DNA from: Nepenthes gracilis
Lineage: Eukaryota > Streptophyta > Magnoliopsida > Caryophyllales > Nepenthaceae
Assembly (NCBI GenBank): GCA_033239525.1
Contig: BSYO01000008.1
Location: 16,786,830-16,850,829 of the forward strand
DNA length: 64,000 nt
Direction of reading: 5' to 3'
Shown: positions 10,882 through 23,390 of the stretch, piece after piece
How positions within the stretch are numbered: position 1 is the stretch's first letter
How the letters are laid out: each line of letters begins with the position of its first letter
The notes under the pieces: generated by a model
What the model was told of the DNA's origin: nothing
Seen by the model: the letters and a program-made list of their open reading frames with translations, nothing else
Database searches by the model: none
Made by a program: the position numbers and the translations under genes

Positions 10882-11699
10882 TTTCTCCTCTCTTTTCCCT
10901 TTTCTTTTTTTATTTCGGGAGCCTCCTCTTCTCTATCGGGTTGAGGGTCTTTATATAGTTTGAGAATGGTCATTCTTATCCACAATCAACCGCCTGTGAT
11001 AAACCACCTATGGATTGGACAAAGTAGTTGAGCGGTTTTTTGGACCAAGTATACTGTACCCATTAATTTTTATCTCAAAAAAATAGGAGACCATATCTCT
11101 CTCTTTCATTTCTTTAAAAATTATAGAGATTTTTTTATAATTTATATGTATCTCAAAATAATGGTTATAGGTGACCTTTTATAGGGTTAGAGAGAACCAT
11201 TATCAAATTATAAAAGTATTTATTATTTTTATTAAATGATGTGTCTTGAATATGCATATTACCTATTCCTATATTCATACCTATATATATATATCCTAAC
11301 GGTTTAATTTCGATGATATTATACTTTTTAATGGAGTTAAAAAGTCTTATATCATTAATGCGAGTAAGAAAAATATGTGCTCGTTAATACTTTGTTAATC
11401 TAAAATCTTTAACGTTGATTTACTATTTATGAAATTGAAAATGTAATCGTACTATAAGTAGTAAACAAATTTAACCAATATTGTACATTTGTTAACTAGT
11501 TGTATTCCACGCTAAATTCGTACCGAAGAACGTAAATCTCATCAACCACATCTGCTACTACTTATACTTGCTTTTACTATCAGATTGACAATTTTGATAT
11601 TAATTGTAATATATACACGTACATCGCATATAAGTTGTGATAAATACATACTTTTATTTTTCTATAATATCAGTCATCCCTATATTATCATAGAATTTT
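10882..11699. other. Intergenic stretch, possible LTR extension at its left end
   Basis: Apart from the TATA-like motif near 10955 and a short TA run near 11285, no gene or repeat boundary is clear. Confidence 0.4.
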
Positions 11700-11885
11700 T
11701 TTAAGATAAATATAAGCTCCACATAAATTCACACAGTATCCATAATTATACTAAAACAAACTAGTATTGGACTGGCTAACTCACAATGACCAAACACTAT
11801 TGCCCTTGTTACCATTTACAACCCAATGTTACCATTGCCACTATTGGCCACCTACAACAATCACATGACTATTGAACTTAAAAAA
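11700..11885. repeat. Left part of a duplicated host segment (matches 21440-21610)
   Basis: Sequences such as CTGGCTAACTCACAATGACC, CACTATTGCCC and CACATGACTATTGAAC correspond in order to CTGACTAACTTATAATGATC, CACCATTGCCCC and CACATGACTGCTCAAC at 21.5 kb. The match continues at 14576 rather than here, as if 11.89-14.57 kb was inserted later. Confidence 0.62.
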
Positions 11886-14575
11886 ATTGATTATGCCAAA
11901 TAAGACATGATTTGTTCCGTGAACCGCTTAATTAGTGGTCTGATATATATTAAAGTGTTAGGATGTACTATAAATGATCAACATTGTGAAAAATTGGTAT
12001 GACGGTCATGTTCTAAAATTCGTTATTAATTATAATCATAACTTATTATCTTTTTATTATCAGTTTTACCATTAAATGCATTATTATCCCATTGGACAGG
12101 AACACTTTTTGTCAATACTATAATCGCCTGTATCTAAATAGTTACATGATATATATCAGATCCAAATACATCACCACCTCATTTGTGGCTCTGACACTAA
12201 TTCCAATAATATGACATCAACTTTTTATTAAAGATAGATGTTTGTCGGATAAATCATATATTAATTTGCGAAAATAATAAATACACATAAAATTTATCCA
12301 TCTAAAATTGAAATCATTAGTGTTTATTTCATACATCAATTGCCATACATAATCAACATACAACTGATACTGAACTATACAATATCATCCTAAATATAAA
12401 AAGCTGTCCAAAAACTCCACATCAATTCCATCATAATTTACAATTAAAATTAAACTAGAACTAACAACTAATATAATACATATTATCTAAATTCATTAGG
12501 TTAGCAAAAATAATAACTCTAAAGTCCTAAACTAAATGTTTTAGTCTTCACTCCTATTTATCAAGTAAAAACTCATATGAATCATCCGAAGGAGTTAATA
12601 AAATAATAATGAGTGAGCCAAATACTCATAAGAAATAACATATAACAATAAAGATGCACGTTATATTCAAAGTATATTATCAAAGGAAATAAAAGTCATA
12701 ATACATACATAAGTATAAAATATGAGCAGAAATTATTTTTTCTTTATCTTATTCTTAAACTGTCTTAATTATCAAATATTTGTTTATTTTTAGGGATTAT
12801 GGTTAGTAGGTTTTATCAGATAAAAGAGTGAGCAATCGAGAAAAGGATTGTGTAGATTCTCACATAATTTAAGGCTATGATATCCTATTTAATACTTGAA
12901 AGTAGGTAGTGCTACCTATAATTCGGTAGACGGGGCAATAATTTCGCTTTTATATCCCCCATGGTTACAATAGGGTAGTCCTCGATTAATCATTACAATA
13001 TCTTAAGACATGCCAATAAATATTACCATCTAAATAATTTATCGATCTAATTTCTTAATTTTTTAACTTAAAAAAATTTTATACATCATTTTTTAGTTCT
13101 TAGTTCTTACCATTTTGAAAGACGGTTCTTATTTTTCTTAACAAAGTTGTAGAGTCCATTCTTTCTTTCTATAATATTAGATACAATTTTATTATGTCAA
13201 ATTCAAAATATGAAATTTGGATAATAAATCATACAACAAAAATTCATAAATTTTCCTATAACTTTAATAAACATGTGCCATATAATTAAATATATAATAT
13301 ATTTTTATCATATATAAATATCATATAATACTTTAAAATTCACAATTATGAAGCACAAATATATAAAAATTATTTTTATGTATCCATACATGAAGAGAAT
13401 TTTAAAATAATTCACATAAATATGATACAGAATAATTAAATGAGAGTTTTTGATAAATTCCATTCTAAAATCATGATAAATTGATAAATATGTAAATTTT
13501 TATATTTTTAATTTGAAATCTTAACTCGGACAAGTGTTAAAATAATAATATTCGAAAAAAATGAAAATAAATAATAACAAAAGAAAAAATAAGCTAAATG
13601 TGTACTTGCCTTTATCTAATACATCAAAATTCTTACTTCTAACATTTTGAATTGAGCTACCCGGATGCTTGCTCTCTTTTCTCTCTCTTGTTCTGTCTTC
13701 TTTGGCTCTTTTCTCTCTATTTTCTATCCTCTAATCCTTTCCTCTACTTGAAATGCAGTGAAAACAAATTATTGGTCGACTTTTATAACAGACATGTGCT
13801 CACACTCGGGTTGAGCGTGAATATTCTGGAGTTCGCGCTTGTTAGGGAGCTTGTGCACATTTCAAGTGCACCCAGTATTGCATTTTGTGCTTCAAGCATG
13901 TTAAGGCACAGGTTCGGTGCGCTATAGTATTGGCTTGGGCCACAAGCCTGATTTTGCCCTGTTTGTAGTTCTTTTCTTTTTGATTCAATTGTTTATATTT
14001 TTTAACCATAATTTTAATTATATTAATTTAAATAATTATGATTAATATAAGTTAAAATTCGATCATTACAATTAAGCTGATATTGTGTCATAAGTGATAC
14101 GATCGGTGACGAATTAGACTGTACTATATCATAAGTGACACGACCCATGACAAATTAGGTTACACCATGCCATAGGTAACATGACCCAATTAACACCAAT
14201 AATCTTACTCATCTCAATGAAAAATAAGACCATACTTCTTTTATCTAAATTATTAAATTAAATAATTAAAATTTAAATATTAAATAATATCTTATAAATA
14301 ACTATTTTTATTAAAAATATTTTATATTAGATTTAGTATTTAATATATACTAATAATATAAACAAAAACAATTAAAGAACATAATTATATTCAACATTTT
14401 TATTTTTAAATTTTTATAATAAAACTTTAATCCAATAATCTTATAAAAAATATAAAATTTTACTTCTTATTAGAAAGAAAAAAAAAAAAGAATCTCTCTA
14501 TTTCTTTTTATATATACACGTAGCCTAATTGCTCCCCATATGCAACTCTTTTTTTTTTTTTTCTTTGATAATTAA
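11886..14575 (+). mobile_element. Insertion in the duplicated segment; gypsy-LTR-like in part
   Basis: This interval interrupts a segment that is continuous at 21.44-21.72 kb. Its 12.54-12.66 kb part (GGAGTTAATAAAATAATAATGAGTGAGCC and following) resembles 42.2-42.3 kb within the gypsy-type LTR, and weaker similarity continues to about 12.96 kb. I could not define LTR ends or target duplications. An unrecognised patch at 13.66-13.95 kb has an open frame of about 90 codons with no family motif. Confidence 0.45.
14090..14200. repeat. Degenerate 41-bp tandem repeat, three units
   Basis: Three successive units carry TGTCATAAGTGATACGA, TATCATAAGTGACACGAC and TGCCATAGGTAACATGAC, each followed by GAC/GAA and AATTAG-like sequence. 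The array is small and diverged. Confidence 0.6.
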
Positions 14576-14690
14576 TATCCAACTCATTAAGGAAAATCAA
14601 AATAAGATTCACCCAATGAATCTTCATATTGTTTAGGTTTTTCAATTCAAAAAGGTCCTTAACATATTCGGTGGCTAAAATTATTTCTTA
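14576..14690. repeat. Right part of the duplicated host segment (matches 21611-21722)
   Basis: ATCCAACTCATTAAGG, CCAATGAAT and AACATATTCGGTGGCTAAAA match ATCCAACTCATTAAGG, CCAAATGAAT and AACATATTCAGTGGCTAAAA at 21.62-21.72 kb. It lies about 520 bp beyond the 3' end of the MADS-box gene. Confidence 0.68.
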
Positions 14691-15209
14691 TAATATGAGC
14701 AATAAATATTAAAAATTAATTATTCTCTACTATTTAATTTTTATTACTTATTTTATGAGAAGTAATAGTAACATGGTTGGCTATAAATTCTTTATTATCC
14801 AAACAATAAAGAAGGGCTAACCACTAAAGTCCTAATTATTTTCAATTATTTAGGTATATTTTATTTTTTGTCATTTTTAAAGCTTTTAACTTTTAATTAT
14901 ACCTATTTTCTAATCTTTAATTTTTTAACATTTTAACCATGTTTCAATTTCATCAATTAATTTATAAAATTAGAAAATTTTTAAAAAAAATTGGAAAGAT
15001 TAATAGCAAGAATAAAAAATAAAAAAGAATGAAAATTACTTTATTTTATTTAGTTTTTAAAGTAAAATAAAATAATAAGAAAAAGCAATATCAAAAATCA
15101 ATAGTGTAAACGATCAATCATCCAATGAATTTTGTATTCTCAAAAGTATAAACCCTAACTAATCAAATCAAAAGTTCATCTAAAATCCTAAAATCAAAAT
15201 AAACTATTT
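14691..15209. other. 3' flank of the MADS-box gene
   Basis: AT-rich sequence. On the minus strand it would contain the 3' UTR and terminator of the MADS-box gene, but no exact poly-A site can be set. Confidence 0.4.
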
Positions 15210-16147
15210 CTACTTGTGAAACATCTTTAACTCATTAATGTAGTCAAAGCATCCGCTCATCACATGATTATCATGTCCGAGATTTGGCATTGAAATTGGC
15301 AGCGGCATAGTCATATCCAGTGAGTCGTCACCACTATAGTGCCACATTATCGGTGTTGCAGAGCCATTAATTGCCCCATCGTCCACCATCACTGCCGCTT
15401 GACCGTGACAAATGGGACCCACCATATACTTGCACAAGGAAACTGCACTACCATCATCATTACCGTGTGTGCCGCCGATGTGGGTCAAATCCATAGCATT
15501 TGACGCCATAGTGATCATCGGAGTTGTCAATTGATTTGCACCGAATGGCACCAATTGCCAACCATGATTAACGTAGTAAGGAGGAAACTGATTGATGAAC
15601 CCCATTTCAAATTGAGATTGAAAAAGTCCTAATCTCTGCAAATTGTCATTTGGGAAGCTACTGATCAAAGTCGTTAAATCTTCACTTCTCTTCATCGATG
15701 CGATCCTTGTCCTAACAGTTTCAAGCCTTTTGTCCAAAATCAAGAGCATCTTCATGAGCTGATCCTTATCAAAACTATCAAAACTTGCATGCCAATTTGA
15801 ATATTTGGTTGCAGTACTATTCTTTTGCAGTTTGAACAAGTCTTGTTCAACCTTTCTCTTCCTGCTTTCAAGCATGTCCCCTAAAGTACGAGCCCTCTTC
15901 TGCTTTGATCGTCTTTCGGAACAGAGTTGTACCGATTGATTATTTCTTGGACCTTTTCACGATTTGAAGGCCAAATTTCTGGCTCTGACTGACTGCTGCA
16001 AGGATAGATGATTAGACAAATAGGAACATCACATAGGGTGGAAAGCTCATGTGCTTTCTTCTTCAAGCCTTTCTTCCTTTTTTGGAAAGTTGTGTTTCTT
16101 GCTTTTTCCTTTGTTATGAACTCCATTGTTAGTTTTGCTCTACCCAT
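15210..16147 (-). CDS. Type I MADS-box transcription factor, single exon with one frameshift
   Basis: The minus-strand start MGRAKLTMEFITKEKARNTT opens a MADS domain of about 60 residues. FQKRKKGLKKKAHELSTLCD is the basic helix that contacts CArG-box DNA, and LIIY is the beta-strand core. SEPEIWPS with EKVQEIINRY after the domain is typical of intronless type I (AGL80/AGL82-like) genes, which act in gametophyte and endosperm development in other plants. The first frame stops at 15881 after about 88 residues. Within the preceding 30 bases a different frame (SKQKRARTLGDMLESRKRKV) takes over and runs 221 codons from 15875 to a stop at 15210. The joined length, about 310 residues, fits the family. 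The second part has a charged helical segment (KRLETVRTRI) and a low-complexity C-terminus. One base lost near 15897-15907, or a sequencing error, explains the break. The assignment to M-beta versus M-gamma is not settled. Confidence 0.85.
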
Positions 16148-17199
16148 CTATAGAAATAAAAACAGAGACAGTTAAAAACAGAGAAAGTTAGAGAAAGACG
16201 ATGAATTGATGATGGATGCAAGAAAGTGAAAATCAAAAGTTGCTATTTATCTATATTTATTGATCAAAGTGGGTTTAATTGAATGGAATTGAGCTTTTCT
16301 GACCAGACCTTTTATTTTCAAAAAGGAAATCATCCACGTAGAACAGAAAGCAGGAGAGAAAAGGAAAAAAAATCAGAGAATATATAATCAAAATTATTAC
16401 CGAGAGATTGAATTAATTCCCTGAGAATTTTTCATCAATAAAAGATTCTGACAATCGTAAACAATACAATAATTCTTGATTTTTTAAAAAGAAATTAAAA
16501 TAATTAGTATAATTTAATCTTAGTTTTTAAATTATTTTTTTACTTTAAAATTATTTTTAATATTAACGGTATAAATTGCAAATTCAATTTTGATACTCTT
16601 AAATATGATATTCTACTATTTTATTTGCAATTAAAATTTATTTTTATAATATAAATATTAAAATTAAAACAATAATTAAAATATTATATTAAACCGTATA
16701 TTTCACCACTTTTCAAATAATTTTAACTATTTAATAAATAAATATATCTTATTATTTAAAAGACTAAAACATAACCCTATTTTTAGATATTAAATTTGTT
16801 CATTACAGTCAGAGGGGTTTGTATATTTTTCTAAGCTTATTAGTAATATAATATTTTAACTATTTTTTTATATTAATGAACATATATAAAAATAAATAAA
16901 TATTATATTATTTAAATTAAATATTTTTGTTTTTAAAAAGACCATAAACTTGTTTACAAAAGTATCTTATGGCATGGATAACATGACACATATTTCATCT
17001 ATTCTTATATAAATCTTTAAATATTTATAAATAGATAAGATATCATGCCATCAAAACATATAAATAATAACTAAATGGTGCTACCTAATACCCTTCCAAA
17101 ATTAAACCCTTGAGCATGACTTCTAATATTTTTTTCTCTCCTATCTCTTCTCTCATTCTAAACAAAGGGCATTGACAATTATGGGTTCCTCGTTCAGTT
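16148..17199. other. Promoter side of the MADS-box gene and AT-rich spacer
   Basis: On the minus strand the first 250 bp upstream of the MADS start contain TA-rich sequence near 16245-16260 (AATATAGATAAATAG) that could serve as a weak TATA region. The remainder is AT-rich with no recognisable feature. Confidence 0.4.
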
Positions 17200-19347
17200 A
17201 ATGGTTCATCTAAGTCCTTATAACACGGTTTATACACACAGTCAAAGCCAATATAACGAATCATTTATCATAGAAATAGAAATAAAATTTAAGAAAACTT
17301 TGAATACTTAGTCAATTATTTTCAAATATTATATTCGATCATTGCCAAATTCCCAAATCTTATTTCTAAGGTCATGATATATATTCTATCTCATCATTAC
17401 CGAACAAATACACAATCACCCATCTTATTTAATCTCCTAACTAATCTCGTGAGAGTCCAATCAAAATCATCAAGTACCCTTAATTTCATCAGTAAACCAA
17501 CTCCTATACTTAAGTATAGGACATCCTGTACTTAAGTATCAACCTCAATATTCATATACGTCCTATACTTAGTATCCATATAAGTACATGTACATCCACA
17601 CACGACTACATCCTATCCCTAACAACAATGGACTACCAACAGTATGTATAAATGCACACTCAACTGGAGATGTAGACACAGGGACGGCTATGTATCAACT
17701 TACCACTGCTTTTTCTCATCAATGAAGAGCACGAAGCATGTACACGAATCATCAACAATATTTACTTCCAAAATCACATAATTATACTTAATCTGGGAGA
17801 TTTATTTGAGGTAGAGAATCTGACTATAAGTCGTTATCCACTGTTCTTCACTTAATAGAGAGTTCATGCCATTTCATGGCCGTTCTCACATGCTGAGATT
17901 TTCCAGCGAAATAGTAAACGCTTATTCTAACATGAGTCCTCAGTTTTTACGTTTGCTATAATCAATTTCAAAGTTCGTTCAGTACGCCAGTTCCGAACAG
18001 AGCTTCATGCTCTGTTTTCCCTTATTTCTGTTTATATGTAAATCAAAGTAGACGAGAAGTAATACGTATAAAATTTTCATCCTCTAACAATTATACAAGG
18101 GTTTTATATCATACATCTACTGATAGTTGCGCCTCAGTCTCACGGTTTCTCACCGCTAGGGCTGAAGGCTCTGTTTTTACCCAATTGTTGGCTCGTGCTC
18201 ATTACGGTCGAATACCACAAAATTAAAGCATGCAAACCGAAAATCGACAATAAAAAAGTGAATGGAAGAATTTACTAGCAGAAAATAAGAATTTTACTTG
18301 AAAGAGAGGGAGTCAATTTCTTGATTCTCTTCCGACAACGGCGGTAACGGCGGCTTCAAGCTTCGACTCGTGCGTGGCCTCCCCTGTCCTAAAACCTCTC
18401 TCTTCTATAAATAATAAAGGGCAAACCGCGTCTAGGGTTTCGTTCTCGTGCCGCTGCAGCACCGCGCCGCGGCATCATCATCATTATTATTATTATTATT
18501 ATTATATTATATATATTATTATTCATAACCCTTTAATTAAAAATATTAATTTAATAATTAATTATTTTTTTCCCTTATAATAATATTTAAAATTTTAACT
18601 TCTCAATTTCAAACCTTTTAACCCTTTTTAAAATTTTTCCTTACACCAATTACTAATAAATATTCATTCAATTATCTTGATTTATTATTATTATTATTTA
18701 TTTATTTACTAATTAAAAATTATATTATACATATTATTATTCATAACTATTATTATATATATTTATTTACCTTTAATTAAAAATATTAATTTAATAATTA
18801 ATTATTTTCCTAATTATCCTTATAATAATATTTAAAGTTTTAATCTCAATTTCTAACCTTTTGACCCTTTTTTTAATTTAATTACCTTTTTAATTAATAA
18901 ATTTTAATACACCAATCCCACATGATAAATATTCTTTCAATTATCTTAGTTTGTAATCAAATTAACTTATCCTAATTTACTAATTAATCTAAACTTAAAT
19001 TAGTAACCTAAGCATTCAGACCCAATCTATTGATCCAAATACTTTAAACTCATTAAATCCAAATATTAAATGTATACTTATTTTTAAAACAGTTGATATA
19101 CTAACTAATTTTATCAATTTATTAAAAATTTATCTTCAAATAAATCTCAAAATTTTATCCCAAAAGTAAACATTATGATTAAAATTTTTCATATACAGCT
19201 TACTAAATAATTCAAACATATATTTTAACCCAAATTAATAAATTTTAAATCTAAAATAATTATTAAAATAGTCAAATAATTAAAGTAACTAATTAGATAA
19301 TATATTTTTATAAAATAATAAAAATAAAAAATACCTAGGGTATTATA
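17200..19347 (-). mobile_element. Minus-strand gypsy-type LTR with short internal edge
   Basis: At 19335-19395 the plus strand reads CCTAGGGTATTATAATCTAT followed by CCCCTTAAAAGATTTTCGTCC. Read in reverse this is the end of a gypsy pol region, a purine-rich priming tract, and then an LTR start TATAATACCC (degenerate TGTAACACCC). The LTR would extend leftward through the GC-richer block at 17.9-18.47 kb. Its far end is not defined; 17200 is an estimate. An ATT microsatellite (18480-18503) and a local duplication (next entry) lie within it. Confidence 0.45.
18502..18895. repeat. Imperfect tandem duplication, period about 240 bp
   Basis: TATTATTATTCATAACCCTT, then TTAATTAAAAATATTAATTT and CCTTATAATAATATTTAAA, recur in the same order at about 18518-18615 and 18735-18860. 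The second copy has extra AT sequence. It lies inside the LTR-like block. Confidence 0.65.
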
Positions 19348-21439
19348 ATCTATCCCCTTAAAAGATTTTCGTCCTAAAAACTTTACCACATTTGTCAAAT
19401 AATATGGATACATACATTTAAATTTTTCCTTTAAATACTATTCTCATGTCTTTCTCACAATCCATCAAATGTCTTAATATATTTTAAACTTATACCATAA
19501 TAAATCCTAATAATGAATTCTATAAATAATGTTTGCACTTCGTTTCGAGCAATCTCTCTAAAATATTATTGTTCTATGTTAGCAACTTAGGATAATTAAT
19601 TTTTTATTTATCCTCAATATATCAATTTTTTTACTATTTATTTTTAAGTCATTGTCAGTAATTATTTGATATTGCTTGCTACCCCTTTCTCTTTTATTTT
19701 CACATAAAAATGCCATAATAACTTTATATATTTATAGGGTAGAAGTTGGTTCTTATAGTTATAAGAATCAATGGTCACAAAAGTGATAAAGTGAAAATCT
19801 AATATGATATTCAAAGAAATATATTTAAACAAAAAAATTGAGATAATATATTCAAAATTGAATGTAAGGTCACATGAAAAAACTAGAGATAAATGTTGGA
19901 GCAAGTATAATAGACAGTTGAATAATGTTGAAGGAAAAATGTCAAAACTTAAAATTTTTAGCCTAGTTCATGGAGTACCAGAATAATTCTTCAAGAGATT
20001 TTAGAATAATAATTAATGATGACAACAAGTTTGATAATACATACATAATAAGAATAATAGAAAAGATAAAGTTTATGGAAGACTTACCAAAAGAAAATGC
20101 TTGAGGCTACAATGATGAGGAGAAAAGAGAACCGAGAAATCCCAACATCAATTTCTAATCTTTCAGCCATAAAATACGAAAGAAAGTATAATTGGAAAAA
20201 ATTTAACCGAAGTCAAAAAAATAAATTGAGTTATTGTTACTATACTTAAGTCTGCAGATGTTATATTTATAGAAAAAAATTGATACAAATAACACAAATG
20301 AAAATATCAAAGTATTGAATAGCGCAATATATCAAATTTAGGACAGATGAGGTTGTAGCTAAACAAGTTTCTTCAATTGGGTAAATAGGACGGTAATTTA
20401 GACGACCTCTTACTAAACTACTTTCCGATGAAAAAGAGCACAAAGATCAAATACATTATGAAAGAAATCACAGCTAAAGTTTAACAGATGATCAATTTTC
20501 ATAAAAATAACAGAATGATAATGCTTCCAAAAGATAGTACCAAGGGAAAAAATAAACTTTCGACTAGGTAAATTTTTTTCTATGGGAAAGGAATTCGCGA
20601 CAATAGATTCACTTTTTACTTCAAAAAAAAAAAAAAAAAAATCCATGGCAACCATAATTATCATTAATTCAAATCATGGATTCAGCTATTTAAATTACTT
20701 ATTTGATTGACTAATCTTAAAATTCTATCATTAAAAGTTACGATTGAGTAAAACCCAATAATTATAACTATTGAGTGTTACTAACTTTTTGCAATCATTC
20801 AAGAATACTAGCCAAGTCCACAAAACTCTAATTTTTAGATTGCATAGGGGTCTAACCCAATCAATAATTGCTTCGATTATTAATAAATTCATAAGTTTGC
20901 TTGGTCCCCAATTAACATCAACTAAACTATCTCTTCAATTTTTTATTTTATTATTATTTAATGATTAATAATCATTAATCGCATGTTGATTTTTCAAGAT
21001 GCTTGTGTTCTAGTAGCTAGTTTTTGACTCTTTGTAGTCGCTCTACTACTTTGATTATAATCATTGAATTTATCCATGGTAGACGGATAGGCTTGATAAC
21101 GACCAAGCACGATTATCATTATGATTGCAGCTTTGTCTCTTTAAATTCCACAGTTGTCGTCCCATAAGGCTTTTGGAGTCGATTTAATTCTCTGAGTTAA
21201 CTTAACAGAGAAGTTAATCTCCTACATAGTGTTTATTTGTAATGTATTTGAAAATCTTTGAGTTGATAATAATATATCTGATCGATAATTCATCCTACTT
21301 CATCGTAGATGTGAGGTCTTTGGATCATCGACAACTACTCCAAATAGGTAGTTGATGTGCAACATTTAACCAGTCGTAGATGAAGTCCTTTTAATCAAGA
21401 ATAATGGAAGTTTTATTCAATTCTACAATTAAGTATACA
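19348..21439. other. Decayed region, no recognised gene
   Basis: The first few hundred bases probably belong to the internal region of the minus-strand gypsy element. A 60-codon open frame at 19804-19986 (charged, with RDKCWSKYNRQLNNVEGKM) continues in broken frames to about 20.2 kb and looks like an old coding relic, possibly transposon gag, but I cannot assign it. A poly-A run lies at 20623-20641. Confidence 0.4.
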
Positions 21440-21722
21440 TCTGAATATAAACTTACTCAGTATATGTAATTACAGCGAAATAGACTAACATTAAACTGAC
21501 TAACTTATAATGATCAGACACCATTGCCCCTGTTATCATATGCATTCAAATGTTATCATTGCCAACATCAACCACATTCAATAGTCACATGACTGCTCAA
21601 CTCATTGAGGAATATCCAACTCATTAAGGGATATCAAAATAACATTTACCAAATGAATTATGACATTGTTAAGGTTTTTCTATTCAAAAAGCTTCTTAAC
21701 ATATTCAGTGGCTAAAATTAAT
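21440..21722. repeat. Uninterrupted copy of the duplicated host segment
   Basis: This matches 11700-11885 followed directly by 14576-14690. It therefore represents the arrangement before the 2.7-kb insertion at the other locus. Identity by eye is moderate (roughly 75-85% over aligned patches). Confidence 0.62.
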
Positions 21723-22818
21723 AAATTTTGAATATATATATTTATATTAATAAATTAATATAAAAGTAAATAAACAAACAAATAAATAAAACAAAATAAA
21801 ATATTAATTTGTTTATATTTAAACTGGGAGAGAGCTATAAACCCAAACTCAACCATTTACTTTAAATTCATATTCCAAATTCAACCATTTTATGCTTCGA
21901 GTTAGAAGTAAAATAAATAATTTGAGTTGTACCTAAATTGAATTTCAAACAATTTTTGGTGCATTAGAATTAAAATTTTATAATTTTAATAAATATTTCA
22001 GCCAATGAAGTTAACAATATATTTATAATAAACATATAAATATATGACCGCATATTCTTAAAGATAATTAGAATATTTATAGTTTTTGAGTACCATAAAA
22101 CATATATTTAAAACCAAAAATTGTAATACACAAAGCAAAACATAATATGAGGCTTAATTTTATATTAGAATTTGATTGATCATATTAGATTTTATTGTTG
22201 AATTATGCAAGGATAAAGTTACAAATTCAAATATAACTATTTATTTAAAAAATAAATGTTTAACATAGAGTAAACAGGTCTTTTAATCTTTTTAAAAGAT
22301 GGAACCCCTTCAATTCATCTAAACTCGATCAATTTGTATGGATTTTGTCAGGTTGTATTCGATTTATGTTTATTAGCTATTTTTATCAAAATGATACTTT
22401 TCTATTATTTTTTTAAAAACTCTTGCCTAATGTTAGACAAAAAAAAAAAAAAACAAAAACAAAAATCTAGTTTTTTTTTTTTTTTTGTTACAATTGAGAC
22501 AATGCGTCTAACTTTCATAAACCTTTGTCAATGACAAAACATGAACTTAGAGGATACTTCAAAATGGAGATTTTGCTTTGTAAAATAGGATCCTTGGCCT
22601 TTTTTTTTTTTTTTTTTTTTTGCTTTTTTTCTTTTTTGTGGATTAAGAATTTTTTTTATTTGGGCTAAAAAGTAAAAAAAATATATTTTAACCCTAAAAA
22701 GGAAAAAAAATAAAAAATTCTACTTTGCGAATGAGGACCCCGTTATGTATTCTTTTTTAGTAAGTAATTGAGAGATTAACACATTAATTGGGGTCGGTGA
22801 CTTGACCTAGAAGTCTCA
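21723..22818. other. AT-rich spacer with long homopolymer runs
   Basis: No gene seen. Notable runs are A/T homopolymers at 22440-22490, and a T run near 22600-22621 followed by T/A-rich sequence. The 3' UTR of the reductase relic would fall just left of 22819. Confidence 0.5.
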
Positions 22819-23227
22819 TCACTCGCGAGCAACTACGGTTACTTGCTTTCCAAGTTTCCCACCGTGGAAAAGGCCAGCCAAAGCCAGAAGGGGCATTCTC
22901 AAGGTCTTCAACCACGTCTTCCACGTGAACTACTTAGCCGCTGCGAATGTTCGGCAGAACGGCGTTCGAGAAGTTGGACTGGAGATGGCGGTAATCAAAA
23001 ACCACAAATCCCTCCATTCGAACCCTTCTGTGAACGAGACTCGTCGAGTTGTTCACCCCTTCAGCAGCAGGCTGCCGCTGCCGGCCGCGGTTATACTGAG
23101 AGAGCATCCCACGGGCAGCGCTGCGGCCATCGAGTCTCATGTTCAGCAGCGCTGCGTCCAGCATCTTCCGGCCGACTATGTCGAAGTAAATATCGATGCC
23201 CTCCAGAAATACTTGCAGCTCGCGTAG
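22819..23227 (-). pseudogene. Alkenal double-bond reductase, last-exon pseudogene fragment
   Basis: The minus strand encodes LEGIDIYFDIVGRKMLDAAL, then RVRMEGFVVFDYRHL, V-HVEDVVEDLENAPS and GLFHGGKLGKQ-VTVVARE before a natural stop at 22821-22819. These are in the order found in the C-terminal third of plant NADPH-dependent 2-alkenal/double-bond reductases (zeta-crystallin-like medium-chain reductases). The gene is broken. A stop replaces the residue before VVHVED, a frameshift separates APS from the GLFHGG segment, there is a short insertion in the QYN region, and everything upstream of the last exon (nucleotide-binding GXGXXG region and N-terminal domain) is missing. The GC-rich composition contrasts with the AT-rich flanks. 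Open frames of 100-148 codons on the plus strand here are shadows. Confidence 0.85.
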
Positions 23228-23390
23228 CTTACGTTGTACCTTCTGCGTTAGTTGACGCTAACAATAGATTAATATTGTCATCCATATAATGATTAAGGCT
23301 ATTGTTTTTATATAGTAAAGTAAAGGAATATGATAAGACAAAAGGAAATAAATTGTGAGCAATTAAACCAAAATTCTAATAAAATATATC
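23228..23390. other. Short spacer
   Basis: AT-rich sequence between the reductase relic and the LTR-like block. No sign of the missing reductase exons. Confidence 0.4.

Noticed and set aside
13652..13927. 91-codon frame with a hydrophobic start
   Set aside because: The hydrophobic part comes from a CT-rich tract. No family motif, and it lies within the insertion that splits a duplicated segment.
19804..20200. Possible gag or viral-type coding relic
   Set aside because: Charged broken frames without any diagnostic motif. Assignment would be a guess.
22843..23289. Plus-strand open frames of 148 and 100 codons
   Set aside because: They lie antisense to the double-bond reductase relic, whose motifs are clear on the minus strand. 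GC-rich composition explains the open plus frames.
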